From: Martelella endophytica
GTDB lineage: Bacteria; Pseudomonadota; Alphaproteobacteria; Rhizobiales; Rhizobiaceae
Length of the DNA: 64,000 bases
Assembly (NCBI RefSeq): GCF_000960975.1
Contig: NZ_CP010803.1
Location: forward strand, 3,937,818 to 4,001,817
Direction of reading: 5' to 3'
Shown here in pieces: positions 50,499 through 59,023 of this stretch (within the stretch, counting starts at the first letter, position 1; each line of letters starts with the position of its first letter). The notes below the pieces were generated by a model, which saw nothing but the letters and a program-made list of their open reading frames with translations, had not been told where the DNA came from and made no database searches. The translations under genes were made by a program, and so were the position numbers.

Positions 50499-50607
50499 GT
50501 CCAAACAGTGCCTCCTCCCCTTGCCGCAACATACTCCCTGAAGCGCTCATTGGCATCGCGCCATGAGGCCGTCCGTGCCGCCGCGAGCACGGCTTAGGAG
50601 GCGCCCA

Positions 50608-50688
50608 GAGCGTGATATGCGTCTTCTGCATAGCCGCCTTTCCACAGGCCCACTGACTGACCAGAAGGGAAAGGGTTATATCACGCTC
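50608..50688. repeat. Separated 11-bp inverted repeat upstream of DUF1127 gene 1
   Basis: GAGCGTGATAT (50608-50618) is exactly inverted as ATATCACGCTC (50678-50688), 59 bases apart. The second arm is 56 bases before the DUF1127 start. It could be a pair of operator half-sites or form an RNA stem. The rest of 50499-50744 shows a CCTCCTCCCC motif at 50511-50520 and nothing else I recognise. Confidence 0.45.
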
Positions 50689-50744
50689 AACAGACAACGA
50701 AGGGCACCGAAGACCGGGGCCCGAACAGGAGAAGGATTAAGATT

Positions 50745-50888
50745 ATGGGTATGGCTCGTTCTTTCAACAACTGGATGAAGTTCCGTCAGACTGTTGCCGA
50801 ACTGGATCGCATGAACTCGCGTGAGCTCGCCGACCTCGGCATCAACCGCGAAGACATCCGTCGCGTCGCCCGCAAGGCCGCGTTCTGA
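50745..50888 (+). CDS. DUF1127 family small protein (first copy)
   Basis: A 47-residue basic protein: helix FNNWMKFRQTVAELDRMNSRELADLGINREDIRRVARKAAF-type pattern with the DUF1127 core ELADLGI and DIxRVARKA. It starts at ATG 50745, eight bases after AAGGA. DUF1127 proteins are arginine-rich and are reported in Agrobacterium to influence RNA turnover and phosphate or carbon responses. It ends at a clear terminator. Confidence 0.9.
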   Translation: MGMARSFNNWMKFRQTVAELDRMNSRELADLGINREDIRRVARKAAF

Positions 50889-50913
50889 TCAGGCCGGATA
50901 TCCGGCCCCCGTC

Positions 50914-50951
50914 AAAGCCCCTCGCCGCATCCCGGCGCGGGGCTTTTTCTT
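50914..50951 (+). terminator. Rho-independent terminator after DUF1127 gene 1
   Basis: AAAGCCCC (50914-50921) and GGGGCTTT (50939-50946) form the base of a stem with an inner CGCCG/CGGCG helix. The tail is TTTTTCTTT. It starts 26 bases after the stop codon. Confidence 0.88.
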
Positions 50952-51008
50952 TGCCTGCCCAACAGGCGCGCATGCGTGACAATGCGCAAACAGTACCGCC
51001 TCAAAAAT

Positions 51009-51030
51009 ACTCACCTAGACCTCGGTGAGT
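51009..51030. promoter_or_regulatory. Palindromic operator-like site upstream of DUF1127 gene 2
   Basis: ACTCACC (51009-51015) and GGTGAGT (51024-51030) are perfect inverted arms with an 8-base spacer. Immediately downstream TGCA-centred motifs recur (TGCATATTGTGCA at 51030-51042, then TGCATAAATGCA and TTGCATAAAACATGCA). The cluster looks like a regulated promoter. No regulator gene is adjacent. Confidence 0.45.
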
Positions 51031-51149
51031 GCATATTGTGCAGCACCCTGCATAAATGCATGGCAGTTGCATAAAACATGCACAACAAGAACACCTCGCT
51101 TTTTGCTATAAGGGCGCCACAACAATAAGCCTAGTGCGAGGAAACACCC

Positions 51150-51293
51150 ATGCATCCCTTCGATCTGACCATGAAGTGGTTCAGCTATCGTCGTACACGC
51201 GCCCAGCTGCGCAATCTGACGGATAGCGAACTCAAGGACATCGGCCTCCTGCCGTCCGACATCGAGCGCGTTGCCGCTCGTGCATTCCGCTGA
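51150..51293 (+). CDS. DUF1127 family small protein (second copy)
   Basis: A 47-residue basic protein beginning MHPFDLTMKWFSYRR, with the DUF1127 core LTDSELKDIGLLPSDIERVAARAFR. It differs from the first copy through most of its length, so the pair is divergent. GAGGAAA precedes the ATG by seven to ten bases. A palindrome-rich region lies upstream and a hairpin downstream. Confidence 0.9.
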   Translation: MHPFDLTMKWFSYRRTRAQLRNLTDSELKDIGLLPSDIERVAARAFR

Positions 51294-51323
51294 TAACGGG
51301 TCCCTGCCCCGAAAGCGGTTCTC

Positions 51324-51345
51324 AACGGCGCCCTCGGGCGCCGTT
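51324..51345 (+). terminator. Hairpin after DUF1127 gene 2
   Basis: AACGGCGCCC (51324-51333) and GGGCGCCGTT (51336-51345) form a near-perfect hairpin 31 bases after the stop, followed by TGCATTT. The T tail is weak. Confidence 0.65.
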
Positions 51346-51400
51346 TGCATTTCCGGCATCTTGCGCTCGGCCGATATGCGGCTAATGTGAGGCGCTTTTT

Positions 51401-52531
51401 ATGAACCCGGAAAACCGAATGTCAGACTTCCCCCGCTTCACCGATCTCATCAAGGGCCTGCCGGCCACCGTTCCCTTCGTCGGGCCGGAAGCGCTGGAGC
51501 GCAGCCGCGGGTTTCCCATCCGTGCCCGGATCGGTGCCAATGAGAGCGGCTTCGGCCCTGCTCCTTCGGTGATCGAGGCGATCCGCCAGCATGCCGATGC
51601 CGTCTGGCATTACTCCGATCCCGAGCATTTCTCGATCAAGCAGGCCCTTGCAGACCATCTTGGCTGCGCGGCGCAGAACGTCGTGGTCGGCGAAGGCGTC
51701 GACGGCCTGCTCGGCATGACGGTCCGGCTCGTCGTCTCGCCCGGCACCACCGTGGTCACCTCTCTTGGCGGTTATCCGACGTTCAACTACCACGTCGACG
51801 GATTCGGCGGGCAGCGGGTGAACGTGCCCTATGCCGGCGATCGCGAAGACCTCGACGCGCTGCTCGACGCCGTGAAGAAGAACGATGCGAGCCTGGTCTA
51901 TTTCGCCAATCCCGACAACCCGATGGGCAGCCACTGGCACGAGGACGAGGTGGCGCGCTTCATCGACGCCCTGCCGGAGACCTGCATGATGGTGCTCGAT
52001 GAGGCCTATTGCGAATGCGGCCCGGCGGAGGCTTTCTCCGACATAGCCCGGTTCCTCGACCGGCCGAACGTGCTGCGTTTCCGTACCTTCTCCAAGGCCT
52101 ACGGCCTCGCCGGGGCGCGTGTCGGCTATGCCATCGGTGCGCCGGAAACGATCGCGGCCTTCGACAAGATTCGCAATCATTTCGGCATGCCGGTGCTGAG
52201 CGTGGTGGCCGCCGAGGCGGCGCTGGCCGATCAGGCCTATCTGCAGGCCGTCGTCGGTCGGATCCGCGAATCACGCGATGAAATCGGCCGCATCGCCCGC
52301 GAGAACGGCCTGGAGCCGCTGCCGTCGGCCACGAATTTCGTGGCGATCGACTGCGGCCGCGACGGCGCCTATGCCCGCGCCATCGTCGATGGGCTCGGTG
52401 CTCATGGCGTGTTCATCCGCATGCCCGGCGTCGCGCCGCTCAACCGCTGCATCCGCGTTTCGACCGGCCCGAGCGCCGACATGACGCTGTTTGCCGAAGC
52501 GCTGCCGGTCGTGCTCGGGGACATCGGCTGA
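51401..52531 (+). CDS. PLP-dependent aminotransferase, histidinol-phosphate type
   Basis: A 376-residue class I/II aminotransferase. It has GANESGFGPAPSV near the N terminus, YFANPDNPMGS, VLDEAYCE, the PLP-lysine motif FRTFSKAYGLAGARVGY and the C-terminal IRVSTG arginine motif for the carboxylate. It resembles HisC. No other histidine gene is nearby, so it may instead be an aromatic or broad-range aminotransferase. ATG 51401 has GAGG eight bases upstream; ATG 51419 is also in frame. Confidence 0.85.
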   Translation: MNPENRMSDFPRFTDLIKGLPATVPFVGPEALERSRGFPIRARIGANESGFGPAPSVIEAIRQHADAVWHYSDPEHFSIKQALADHLGCAAQNVVVGEGVDGLLGMTVRLVVSPGTTVVTSLGGYPTFNYHVDGFGGQRVNVPYAGDREDLDALLDAVKKNDASLVYFANPDNPMGSHWHEDEVARFIDALPETCMMVLDEAYCECGPAEAFSDIARFLDRPNVLRFRTFSKAYGLAGARVGYAIGAPETIAAFDKIRNHFGMPVLSVVAAEAALADQAYLQAVVGRIRESRDEIGRIARENGLEPLPSATNFVAIDCGRDGAYARAIVDGLGAHGVFIRMPGVAPLNRCIRVSTGPSADMTLFAEALPVVLGDIG

Positions 52532-52550
52532 CCGGCAGCATTGCCTGTAT

Positions 52551-53249
52551 TTATCGCGCCTTCTGGCCGAAGAGCACAGATTGAGCATCCTTGTCGGTCG
52601 AGAGGTTCATCTTGGCGCGCTCTTCCTGGCCGACGGCGATGCCCTTCTGCACGGCGGGCCGGGCCATCACGGCCTCATACCAGCGCTTCAGATTGGGGAA
52701 ATCGTCGAGGCTCTGCCCCTGCGCCTCATGCGAGCGCACCCAGCCGATCGAGGCCATGTCGGCGATCGAATAGGCCCCGCCGAGATACTCTGCATCGGCA
52801 AGCCGCCGGTCCATCACGCCATAAAGGCGGTTCACCTCGTTGGTGTAGCGGTTGATGCCGTATTCGATCTTCTCGGGCGCATAGTTGCGGAAATGATGCG
52901 CCTGCCCGGCCATCGGACCGAGACCGCCGACCTGCCAGAACAGCCATTCCTCGACAGCGACGCGCTCGCGCTCATTCTCCGGATAGAATTTTTTGAACTT
53001 GCGCCCGAGATACTGGAGGATCGCACCGGATTCGAAGACCGATATCGGCTCACCGCCGGGCCCGTCCGGATCGACGATTGCCGGCATGCGGTTATTCGGC
53101 GAAATCTTCAGAAAATCAGGCTTGAACTGGTCGCCCTTGCCGATGTTGACGTAGTTGACGTTGTACGGGACGCCGGCTTCCTCGAGATAAATGCTGACCT
53201 TATAGCCGTTCGGAGTCGGCCAGTAGTAAAGTTCGATGGGTGTCGTCAC
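52551..53249 (-). CDS. Nu-class glutathione S-transferase (YfcG/YghU-like)
   Basis: A 232-residue protein with an N-terminal thioredoxin fold containing WPTPNGYKVSIYLEE, the Thr-Pro-Asn signature of nu-class GSTs that replaces the catalytic Ser/Cys, and NNRMPAIVD plus FESGAILQYL for glutathione binding. The C-terminal helical domain has YSIADMASIGWV. Members act as disulfide-bond reductases or peroxide-active GSTs. It starts with GTG, eight bases after GAGGAG. Confidence 0.9.
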   Translation of the reverse strand: MTTPIELYYWPTPNGYKVSIYLEEAGVPYNVNYVNIGKGDQFKPDFLKISPNNRMPAIVDPDGPGGEPISVFESGAILQYLGRKFKKFYPENERERVAVEEWLFWQVGGLGPMAGQAHHFRNYAPEKIEYGINRYTNEVNRLYGVMDRRLADAEYLGGAYSIADMASIGWVRSHEAQGQSLDDFPNLKRWYEAVMARPAVQKGIAVGQEERAKMNLSTDKDAQSVLFGQKAR

Positions 53250-53369
53250 GGGAAAAACTCCTCATGTTATCGAAAATCATTCCGTTCCCCGATATAGATC
53301 GGGGACAGGGCCGAGATAACCCCTGCCAACATAAGACGGCCTTTGCCGTCAACCAAGGAGGATGGCGTC

Positions 53370-54860
53370 ATGGATGAGATCAAGGCAACGCGTGTGATTA
53401 CGCCGGAACGCCCCGCCCCGCAGAGCTTTACCGAACCGGAAGCTGCGGTGAAGGCGCTGCAGGCGCTCTACAAGCGCAATACGCGCTTCGTCATCGATGC
53501 GTTCCTGGCGCTGGCCGGCGGCGCACCGATCGAGGGGCGCTACCGCGCCTTCTATCCGCAGATCAGCATCAAGACAGGCAGCTACGGCCTTTCCGATTCG
53601 CGCCTCTCCTTCGGTCATGTGGCGATACCGGGCGAATATACGACGACGATCAGCCATCCGGTCCTGTTCGAGGGCTACCTGACGGAGCAGCTCGGCCTCC
53701 TGATCAAGAATCATGGCGTGCCGGTAACTGTGTCGGAGTCGGACACGCCCATCCCGCTGCATTTCGCCTTCGGCGAGAATACCCATGTGGAAGCCGATCT
53801 TGCCGCGCTTGCCGATGTGCCGCTGCGCGACATCTTCGACACGCCGGACCTTGAGACCACCAACGACCTGATCGCCAACGGCGACTACGAGCCGGAGCCC
53901 GGCGCGCCGCATCCGCTCGCCCCCTTCACCGCGCAGCGCATCGACTATTCGCTCGCCCGCCTCAGCCACTATACGGCAACAAGCTCGGCGCATTTCCAGA
54001 ACTTCGTGCTGTTCACCAACTACCAGTTCTACATCGACGAGTTCTGCGCCTATGCCCGCGAGACGATGGCGCGGGGCGGAGATGGCTACACCGCCTTCGT
54101 CGAGCCCGGCAACAATGTCACGCTGCCGGGCGAGGTCGAGCCGGAGGGCGGCCGCGCCGGCGTGCGCATGCCGCAGATGCCCGCCTATCACCTGAAGCGC
54201 GATGACCATAGCGGCATATCGATGGTCAACATCGGCGTCGGTCCGTCCAATGCCAAGACGATCACCGACCATATCGCCGTGCTGCGACCGCATGCCTGGC
54301 TGATGCTGGGCCACTGCGCCGGTCTCCGGAACAGCCAGAAGCTCGGCGACTACGTGCTCGCCCATGCCTATATCCGGGAAGACCATGTGCTGGACGACGA
54401 TCTGCCCGTCTGGGTGCCGATTCCCGCTCTGGCGGAGGTGCAGCAGGCGCTGGAAGCGGCCGTCGGCGAGGTGACGGGGCTTGAGGGTTACGAGCTGAAG
54501 CGGATCATGCGCACAGGCACGGTCGCCACCATCGACAACCGCAACTGGGAACTCTCCGACCAGCGCGGGCCGGTCAAGCGCCTGTCGCAGTCGCGCGCCA
54601 TCGCCCTCGACATGGAATCGGCCACCATCGCCGCAAACGGTTTCCGGTTCCGCGTGCCCTACGGCACGCTGCTCTGCGTCTCCGACCGGCCGCTGCATGG
54701 TGAGCTCAAGCTGCCCGGCATGGCGACCGCCTTCTACACCAAGCAGGTGCGCCAACACCTCCATATCGGCATCAAGGCGGTTCAAAAGCTTTCGGAGATG
54801 CCGCCAGAGCGCCTGCATTCACGCAAGCTCAGGAGCTTCTACGAGACGGCGTTCCAGTAG
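53370..54860 (+). CDS. amn: AMP nucleosidase
   Basis: A 496-residue enzyme that hydrolyses AMP to adenine and ribose 5-phosphate and so regulates AMP pools. The N-terminal AMP-nucleosidase domain (to about residue 180) precedes the phosphorylase-like domain with MVNIGVGPSNAKTITDHIAVLRPHAWLMLGHCAGLR and ALDMESATIAANGFRFRVPYGTLLCVSD. Length is close to the E. coli enzyme. AAGGAG lies nine bases before ATG 53370; the longer TTG frame is unlikely. Confidence 0.95.
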   Translation: MDEIKATRVITPERPAPQSFTEPEAAVKALQALYKRNTRFVIDAFLALAGGAPIEGRYRAFYPQISIKTGSYGLSDSRLSFGHVAIPGEYTTTISHPVLFEGYLTEQLGLLIKNHGVPVTVSESDTPIPLHFAFGENTHVEADLAALADVPLRDIFDTPDLETTNDLIANGDYEPEPGAPHPLAPFTAQRIDYSLARLSHYTATSSAHFQNFVLFTNYQFYIDEFCAYARETMARGGDGYTAFVEPGNNVTLPGEVEPEGGRAGVRMPQMPAYHLKRDDHSGISMVNIGVGPSNAKTITDHIAVLRPHAWLMLGHCAGLRNSQKLGDYVLAHAYIREDHVLDDDLPVWVPIPALAEVQQALEAAVGEVTGLEGYELKRIMRTGTVATIDNRNWELSDQRGPVKRLSQSRAIALDMESATIAANGFRFRVPYGTLLCVSDRPLHGELKLPGMATAFYTKQVRQHLHIGIKAVQKLSEMPPERLHSRKLRSFYETAFQ

Positions 54861-54882
54861 ACCGCCACCGAAAGGCAGCGCG

Positions 54883-55986
54883 TCAGGCCGATTCGCGGAT
54901 CCGGTAATAGACCTCGGTGCAGTTGCGCCCCTTGGACTTCGCCCTGTAGAGCGCCTCATCCGCCCGCCGGATGGCGCTGGACAGGCTGAGATCGTTCGGC
55001 TTTCCGGTGGACACGCCGGCGCTGACCGTGATCCGGATCGACTGGCCATCGTGCCTGAACCGGGTGTGCTCGAGCCGCTCGCGAATGGTCTCGGCAAGGC
55101 CGAGCGCTCCTTCGGCGCTAGCGCCCTGCAACAGCAGCAGCAGTTCCTCGCCGCCATATCGCACGGCGACGTCGCCACTGCGGATGCAGGACGAGATTTG
55201 CTCGGCGACACCACGCAGTACGGCGTCGCCCGCGACATGTCCCCAGCGGTCATTGACGGACTTGAAGTGGTCGATGTCGAACAGCACGATCGCGTAGCCT
55301 TCCGCCCTCTCAGACATGCCTTTGAGCAGGCGCTCTTCGATGTCGATGAGCGCGCGGCGATTGGCGAGGCCAGTCAGCGCATCGAGCATGACCTGCGACT
55401 GCATGGTCACGAATTTCTGTTCGAAACGCAGTTCGTGGGCGAGCAACGTGCCGATGACAACAATGCCGATGAAATTGGTGAGCACGAGCCACGGCGCCGT
55501 GTGGGTAAAGACGGCGAGCGCGACATCGGCCGGCAGCAGCAAAAGGCTTGCAAGATAGAGCGCCGACGCCGCGCCCAGAATGAGAAGCGCCTTCAGATCC
55601 GTGCGTTGTTCGAGGAAGTGACGATGCGCGATCCCCACCCCTCCGGCGATGAGGATGCCAGCAACACCCGGCAGAACGCCCTGCCCGCCCATGAATATCC
55701 GCATGGCTGACGCCATTGCCATGCTGATGACCGCAGCGCCGGGGCCGCCGAACGGGCCGGCGAGCGCCAGCATCACGGCGCGCGGATCGAGCATGATGCC
55801 CGGCGCGAACCTGATCGGGTGGGCCATGCTGGCAATCGCGGCAGCACCGAAAAGCAGACCGAACCAGAGCTGCGAGTGGCCGCGCTGCCGGGTCAGTCGC
55901 GAGACGATGCTGAAGAGAATGACGACCAGCGCGGCCTGGCCAAGGCCAGCAACAAGATGCGCTGCGAATTCAACCGTGCGTTCCAT
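54883..55986 (-). CDS. Membrane-bound diguanylate cyclase (5TM-LYT sensor)
   Basis: A 367-residue protein. The N-terminal half has five to six membrane helices with the 5TM-5TMR_LYT pattern (DPRAVMLALAGPFGGPGAAVISMAMASAMRIFMGGQGVLPG). The C-terminal GGDEF domain starts at MLDALTGLANRR, with FDIDHFKSVND and active-site RYGGEEL. An obvious inhibitory RxxD is not seen five residues before GGEEL. AAGGA precedes ATG 55986. It is convergent with amn. Confidence 0.92.
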   Translation of the reverse strand: MERTVEFAAHLVAGLGQAALVVILFSIVSRLTRQRGHSQLWFGLLFGAAAIASMAHPIRFAPGIMLDPRAVMLALAGPFGGPGAAVISMAMASAMRIFMGGQGVLPGVAGILIAGGVGIAHRHFLEQRTDLKALLILGAASALYLASLLLLPADVALAVFTHTAPWLVLTNFIGIVVIGTLLAHELRFEQKFVTMQSQVMLDALTGLANRRALIDIEERLLKGMSERAEGYAIVLFDIDHFKSVNDRWGHVAGDAVLRGVAEQISSCIRSGDVAVRYGGEELLLLLQGASAEGALGLAETIRERLEHTRFRHDGQSIRITVSAGVSTGKPNDLSLSSAIRRADEALYRAKSKGRNCTEVYYRIRESA

Positions 55987-56016
55987 GCGATGTCCTTCAC
56001 GCCCTCCGAGAGCCAT

Positions 56017-56306
56017 GCCGGCTGTCCGAAGGATGTACGAACTACGCGTCGGCGGGGGCTTCAGATTACCTAAAAGAACGTACTTTTTAAAGAACTTGAA
56101 ACATCAGAAAGCAAGAAGAGGTCGCTTCGGTCTTCCTCCTCAGTGCGGAAGGTTGAATACATGCAACCGCCGATGGTCATAATACAACATCGCTCCGCCG
56201 CATTTAGCGGGTTCTTAATGAAAGCTTAGGCGAAACCGGATAGGTTTTGCCGCGAATGCATTGACCCGCCGAAGGGGCGGGCCCGAAAGCTATCGAGGAG
56301 ATGCCC
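56017..56306. other. Divergent intergenic region, no clear feature
   Basis: The 290 bases between the diguanylate cyclase and the lytic transglycosylase genes are relatively AT-rich near 56065-56100 and 56170-56230, as expected for divergent promoters. I could not assign -35/-10 boxes with confidence, and no RNA gene is apparent. Confidence 0.4.
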
Positions 56307-57500
56307 ATGATATCCAGGACTTTCCGAGCGGCCATGGTCGCCGCCGGCCTCACCGCCCTTGTGGCCGGTCCGGCTGCCGCCCAGCAATGTGGCGGCGATT
56401 TCTCGCAGTTTCTGAGCGGCGTCAAGGCGGAGGCCATGCAGCGCGGCCTTTCCGCGCAGGCCGCCGACGCCGTCCTTTCCGGCGCCTCTGTTAGCCAGAG
56501 CGTGCTGAACCGCGACCGCGCCCAGGGTGTGTTCAAGCAGACCTTCCTTGAATTCTCCCAGCGCACGGCGAGCGCTGCCCGCCTCAACATCGGCAAGCAG
56601 AAGATCCAGCAGCTTTCCAGCACCTTCGATCGTGCTCGCCGCGAATATGGCGTGCCGGCCGGCGTGCTCACCGCCTTCTGGGCGATGGAGACCGATTTCG
56701 GCGCTGTGCAGGGCGATTTCAACACCCGCGATGCGCTGGTGACGCTTTCCTATGACTGCCGCCGCCCGGAGATCTTCCGGCCGCAGCTTCTGGCGCTGAT
56801 CGAGATGACCCAGCACGGCGACTTCGACCCGGCCACCGAAACCGGCGCCTGGGCAGGCGAGCTCGGCCAGGTCCAGATGCTGCCTGAAGATATCATCCAC
56901 TTCGGCGTCGACGGCGATGGCGATGGCCATGTCCGCGTCAAGAAGAGCTCGCCGGACGCACTGCTGACGGCGGCAAACTATATCCGCAGCCTCGGCTGGC
57001 GTGCGGGCGAGCCCTGGATCCAGGAAGTGACGCTGCCGGCCAGCCTGCCCTGGGACAAGACCGGCTTCGGCGGCGGCCTGACGGCGGCACAGTGGTTCAA
57101 GCTCGGCGTGACGCCGCGCGACGGCAACACCAAGTTTGCCAACCTGCCCGTGGCACTCCTGATGCCGCAGGGCCGTTTCGGACCGTCCTTCCTCGCCTAC
57201 CCCAATTTCAACGTCTATCTGCAGTGGAACCAGTCGTTCATCTACACGACCTCGGTTGCCTATTTCGCCACCCGCTTCGAAGGCGCGCCGGCCTACAACA
57301 AGGGCAATCCCGAGCCGGGCCTTTCCGACGGCCAGATGAAGCAGCTTCAGCAGACCCTTGCGCGCAAGGGCTATGACGTCGGCAAGGTCGACGGCATTCT
57401 CGGCGCCGGCACCCGCGACGCTGTGCGCGACGTGCAGATGCAGCTCGGCGTTCCGGCCGATGGCTGGCCCACTCCGGCGCTGCTGCAGGCACTGCGCTAA
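56307..57500 (+). CDS. Lytic murein transglycosylase, MltB type, with peptidoglycan-binding domain
   Basis: A 397-residue exported enzyme that cleaves glycan strands to 1,6-anhydromuropeptides. The signal peptide spans about residues 1-26 (ending AAA/QQC). The catalytic domain has the active-site glutamate in AFWAMETDFG, followed by GAWAGELGQVQMLPEDI and SPDALLTAANYIRSLGW. A C-terminal PG_binding_1 domain (about residues 338-397) has VGKVDGILGAGTRDAV. ATG 56307 is six bases after GAGGAG; ATG 56301 is too close to it. Confidence 0.94.
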   Translation: MISRTFRAAMVAAGLTALVAGPAAAQQCGGDFSQFLSGVKAEAMQRGLSAQAADAVLSGASVSQSVLNRDRAQGVFKQTFLEFSQRTASAARLNIGKQKIQQLSSTFDRARREYGVPAGVLTAFWAMETDFGAVQGDFNTRDALVTLSYDCRRPEIFRPQLLALIEMTQHGDFDPATETGAWAGELGQVQMLPEDIIHFGVDGDGDGHVRVKKSSPDALLTAANYIRSLGWRAGEPWIQEVTLPASLPWDKTGFGGGLTAAQWFKLGVTPRDGNTKFANLPVALLMPQGRFGPSFLAYPNFNVYLQWNQSFIYTTSVAYFATRFEGAPAYNKGNPEPGLSDGQMKQLQQTLARKGYDVGKVDGILGAGTRDAVRDVQMQLGVPADGWPTPALLQALR

Positions 57501-57547
57501 GACATCTTTTGACAGGAAACCTCTACCGGGTTTCCCACAAACCGATG

Positions 57548-57577
57548 AACCTCCCCTGCCTCAGGGGAGGTTTTTTT
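57548..57577 (+). terminator. Rho-independent terminator after the lytic transglycosylase gene
   Basis: AACCTCCCCT (57548-57557) and AGGGGAGGTT (57563-57572) form a perfect 10-bp stem with a GCCTC loop and then a run of T residues (to 57577). It is 47 bases after the stop. Confidence 0.93.
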
Positions 57578-57599
57578 GACGGCATCGCTGCCGCAAGGA

Positions 57600-59003
57600 T
57601 CAGCAATTGTTGAACTCGGCGAGCCAGGGTTCGGGCGGCTCCGGCGGCGCGTAGCGCAGACCCTGAGTATGCAGCCATTCGCCGAGATAGCGATGAAAGT
57701 CGGCAGAGCTGTATTGCGCCGGGCGGTAGCGGGTGTTCCATTCACCTGGCACGAATTCGCCATCGGAATTGCGCCGGCCGCCGCTCCAGTCGTCCCAGGG
57801 GGCTGCCTTGTTGATGTGCTCGCCGATGCGGGAATTGAGGATCACACACTTGCCGACGGCCTCCAGAACATCCAGCGAAATCGTGCCTTCCGGCGGATGG
57901 CCGAATTCCGAGGTTTCGGCAAGCCGGACCTTGTATCCGTCGATGTTGGGGATGCCATAGGGCGTTGCGCGCACCATGTGGAACCACTGGCGGCCGAGCG
58001 AGAAGGTGCCGCCGAGCGCTGCCGCGCTGCCGTCATGGGTAAAATCGCAATCATCGAAGACGATACCGTAGCGGGTACGCAGATTGGTGGCCGGCGCCAC
58101 GACATAGGTATGATCGACACGGGAACCGAGCGAGCGGATTTCACAGGCATCGAAGTAGGCGGTCGAACGGCCGAAGATGAAATCGATGTCGCCCTCGACC
58201 AGGCAATGGCGATAGAAGGAGCGGACCGTCATGCCGGGCACGCGGCCCTTGAAATAGAGCGTGTCCTGGAAGCTCGAAAAGCGCACATTCTCGAAGTGGA
58301 CGCGATCGGCATTGTGGATCATCGCGGCAACCGCCTGATGCCAGCCCTTGGCGAACTGGCCGGCGGCGTTCTTGGGCCCGCCCTTGCCGTCCTCGCACTT
58401 CGAATTGGCATCCGCCCGGTCGCAGTTATAGGCGTTGACGACGGCGAGGTTCCTCGCCTGAAAGCCATCATTCTCGACGCGCAGGACACAGGCATTGTCA
58501 GTGGTGAGACGCGCAAGCGCGGCATTGGCGCGATAAATCGCGGCAATCTCCGGTGCGTAGCGCTCAGTGTTCAGGCCAAATGTCGCGGCGAAATCGGCGC
58601 CCGTCATGCCCTGATCAATCGCAGCGCTGATCACCGTGTCGTCGCGCGTGGCCCCCGTGCCGTAAAGCGTGATCGCGACAGGGGCTCCGCCCGCCAGGAT
58701 ACGCGGCACGACGACGGTTTCGGTGTAGGTGCCGGGAGCGATCGCAATGTAGATGCGCCCTGCCTTGCGGCCAGCAATCGCGTCGACGACCGCCATGTTG
58801 ACGGCGTCCTGGATCGACGGGATATCATCCGCAGAGACCCGATAGTCCGGCTCGACATCCGACGCGCCGTTCATGAAGGCATCGGTCTTCGGGTCCCAGG
58901 GGTCAACCTGCTCGCAGCCGGCGCGGCCGGTATATTTCAGGACTTCGAGATGATGAAAACGAGCCGCCTCGGCGGCAGAGAGCTGCGGGCGTTCGTCAGA
59001 CAT
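57600..59003 (-). CDS. Pectinesterase (pectin methylesterase) family protein
   Basis: A 467-residue right-handed beta-helix protein of carbohydrate esterase family 8. It has SFQDTLYFKGR (substrate-binding glutamine), EGDIDFIFGRSTAYFD (catalytic aspartates, the GxIDFIFG hallmark) and GRQWF-type tail. No signal peptide is visible at the start; the first 40 residues are polar, so export by the standard route is not supported. It lies 20 bases downstream of a DUF2155 gene. Plant-polymer use is the simplest guess. Confidence 0.88.
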   Translation of the reverse strand: MSDERPQLSAAEAARFHHLEVLKYTGRAGCEQVDPWDPKTDAFMNGASDVEPDYRVSADDIPSIQDAVNMAVVDAIAGRKAGRIYIAIAPGTYTETVVVPRILAGGAPVAITLYGTGATRDDTVISAAIDQGMTGADFAATFGLNTERYAPEIAAIYRANAALARLTTDNACVLRVENDGFQARNLAVVNAYNCDRADANSKCEDGKGGPKNAAGQFAKGWHQAVAAMIHNADRVHFENVRFSSFQDTLYFKGRVPGMTVRSFYRHCLVEGDIDFIFGRSTAYFDACEIRSLGSRVDHTYVVAPATNLRTRYGIVFDDCDFTHDGSAAALGGTFSLGRQWFHMVRATPYGIPNIDGYKVRLAETSEFGHPPEGTISLDVLEAVGKCVILNSRIGEHINKAAPWDDWSGGRRNSDGEFVPGEWNTRYRPAQYSSADFHRYLGEWLHTQGLRYAPPEPPEPWLAEFNNC

Positions 59004-59023
59004 TCGGGAAGGCCTTATCGGTA

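Noticed and set aside
50390..50520. Repeated CTCCTCCTCCC considered as a CRISPR or simple repeat
   Set aside because: The units are short, unevenly spaced and each sits in the loop of a paired stem, the last followed by a terminator T run, which fits an sRNA and not an array.
51401..52531. Considered naming the aminotransferase hisC
   Set aside because: No histidine gene is nearby and rhizobia carry several HisC-like proteins, so the symbol cannot be supported from sequence alone.
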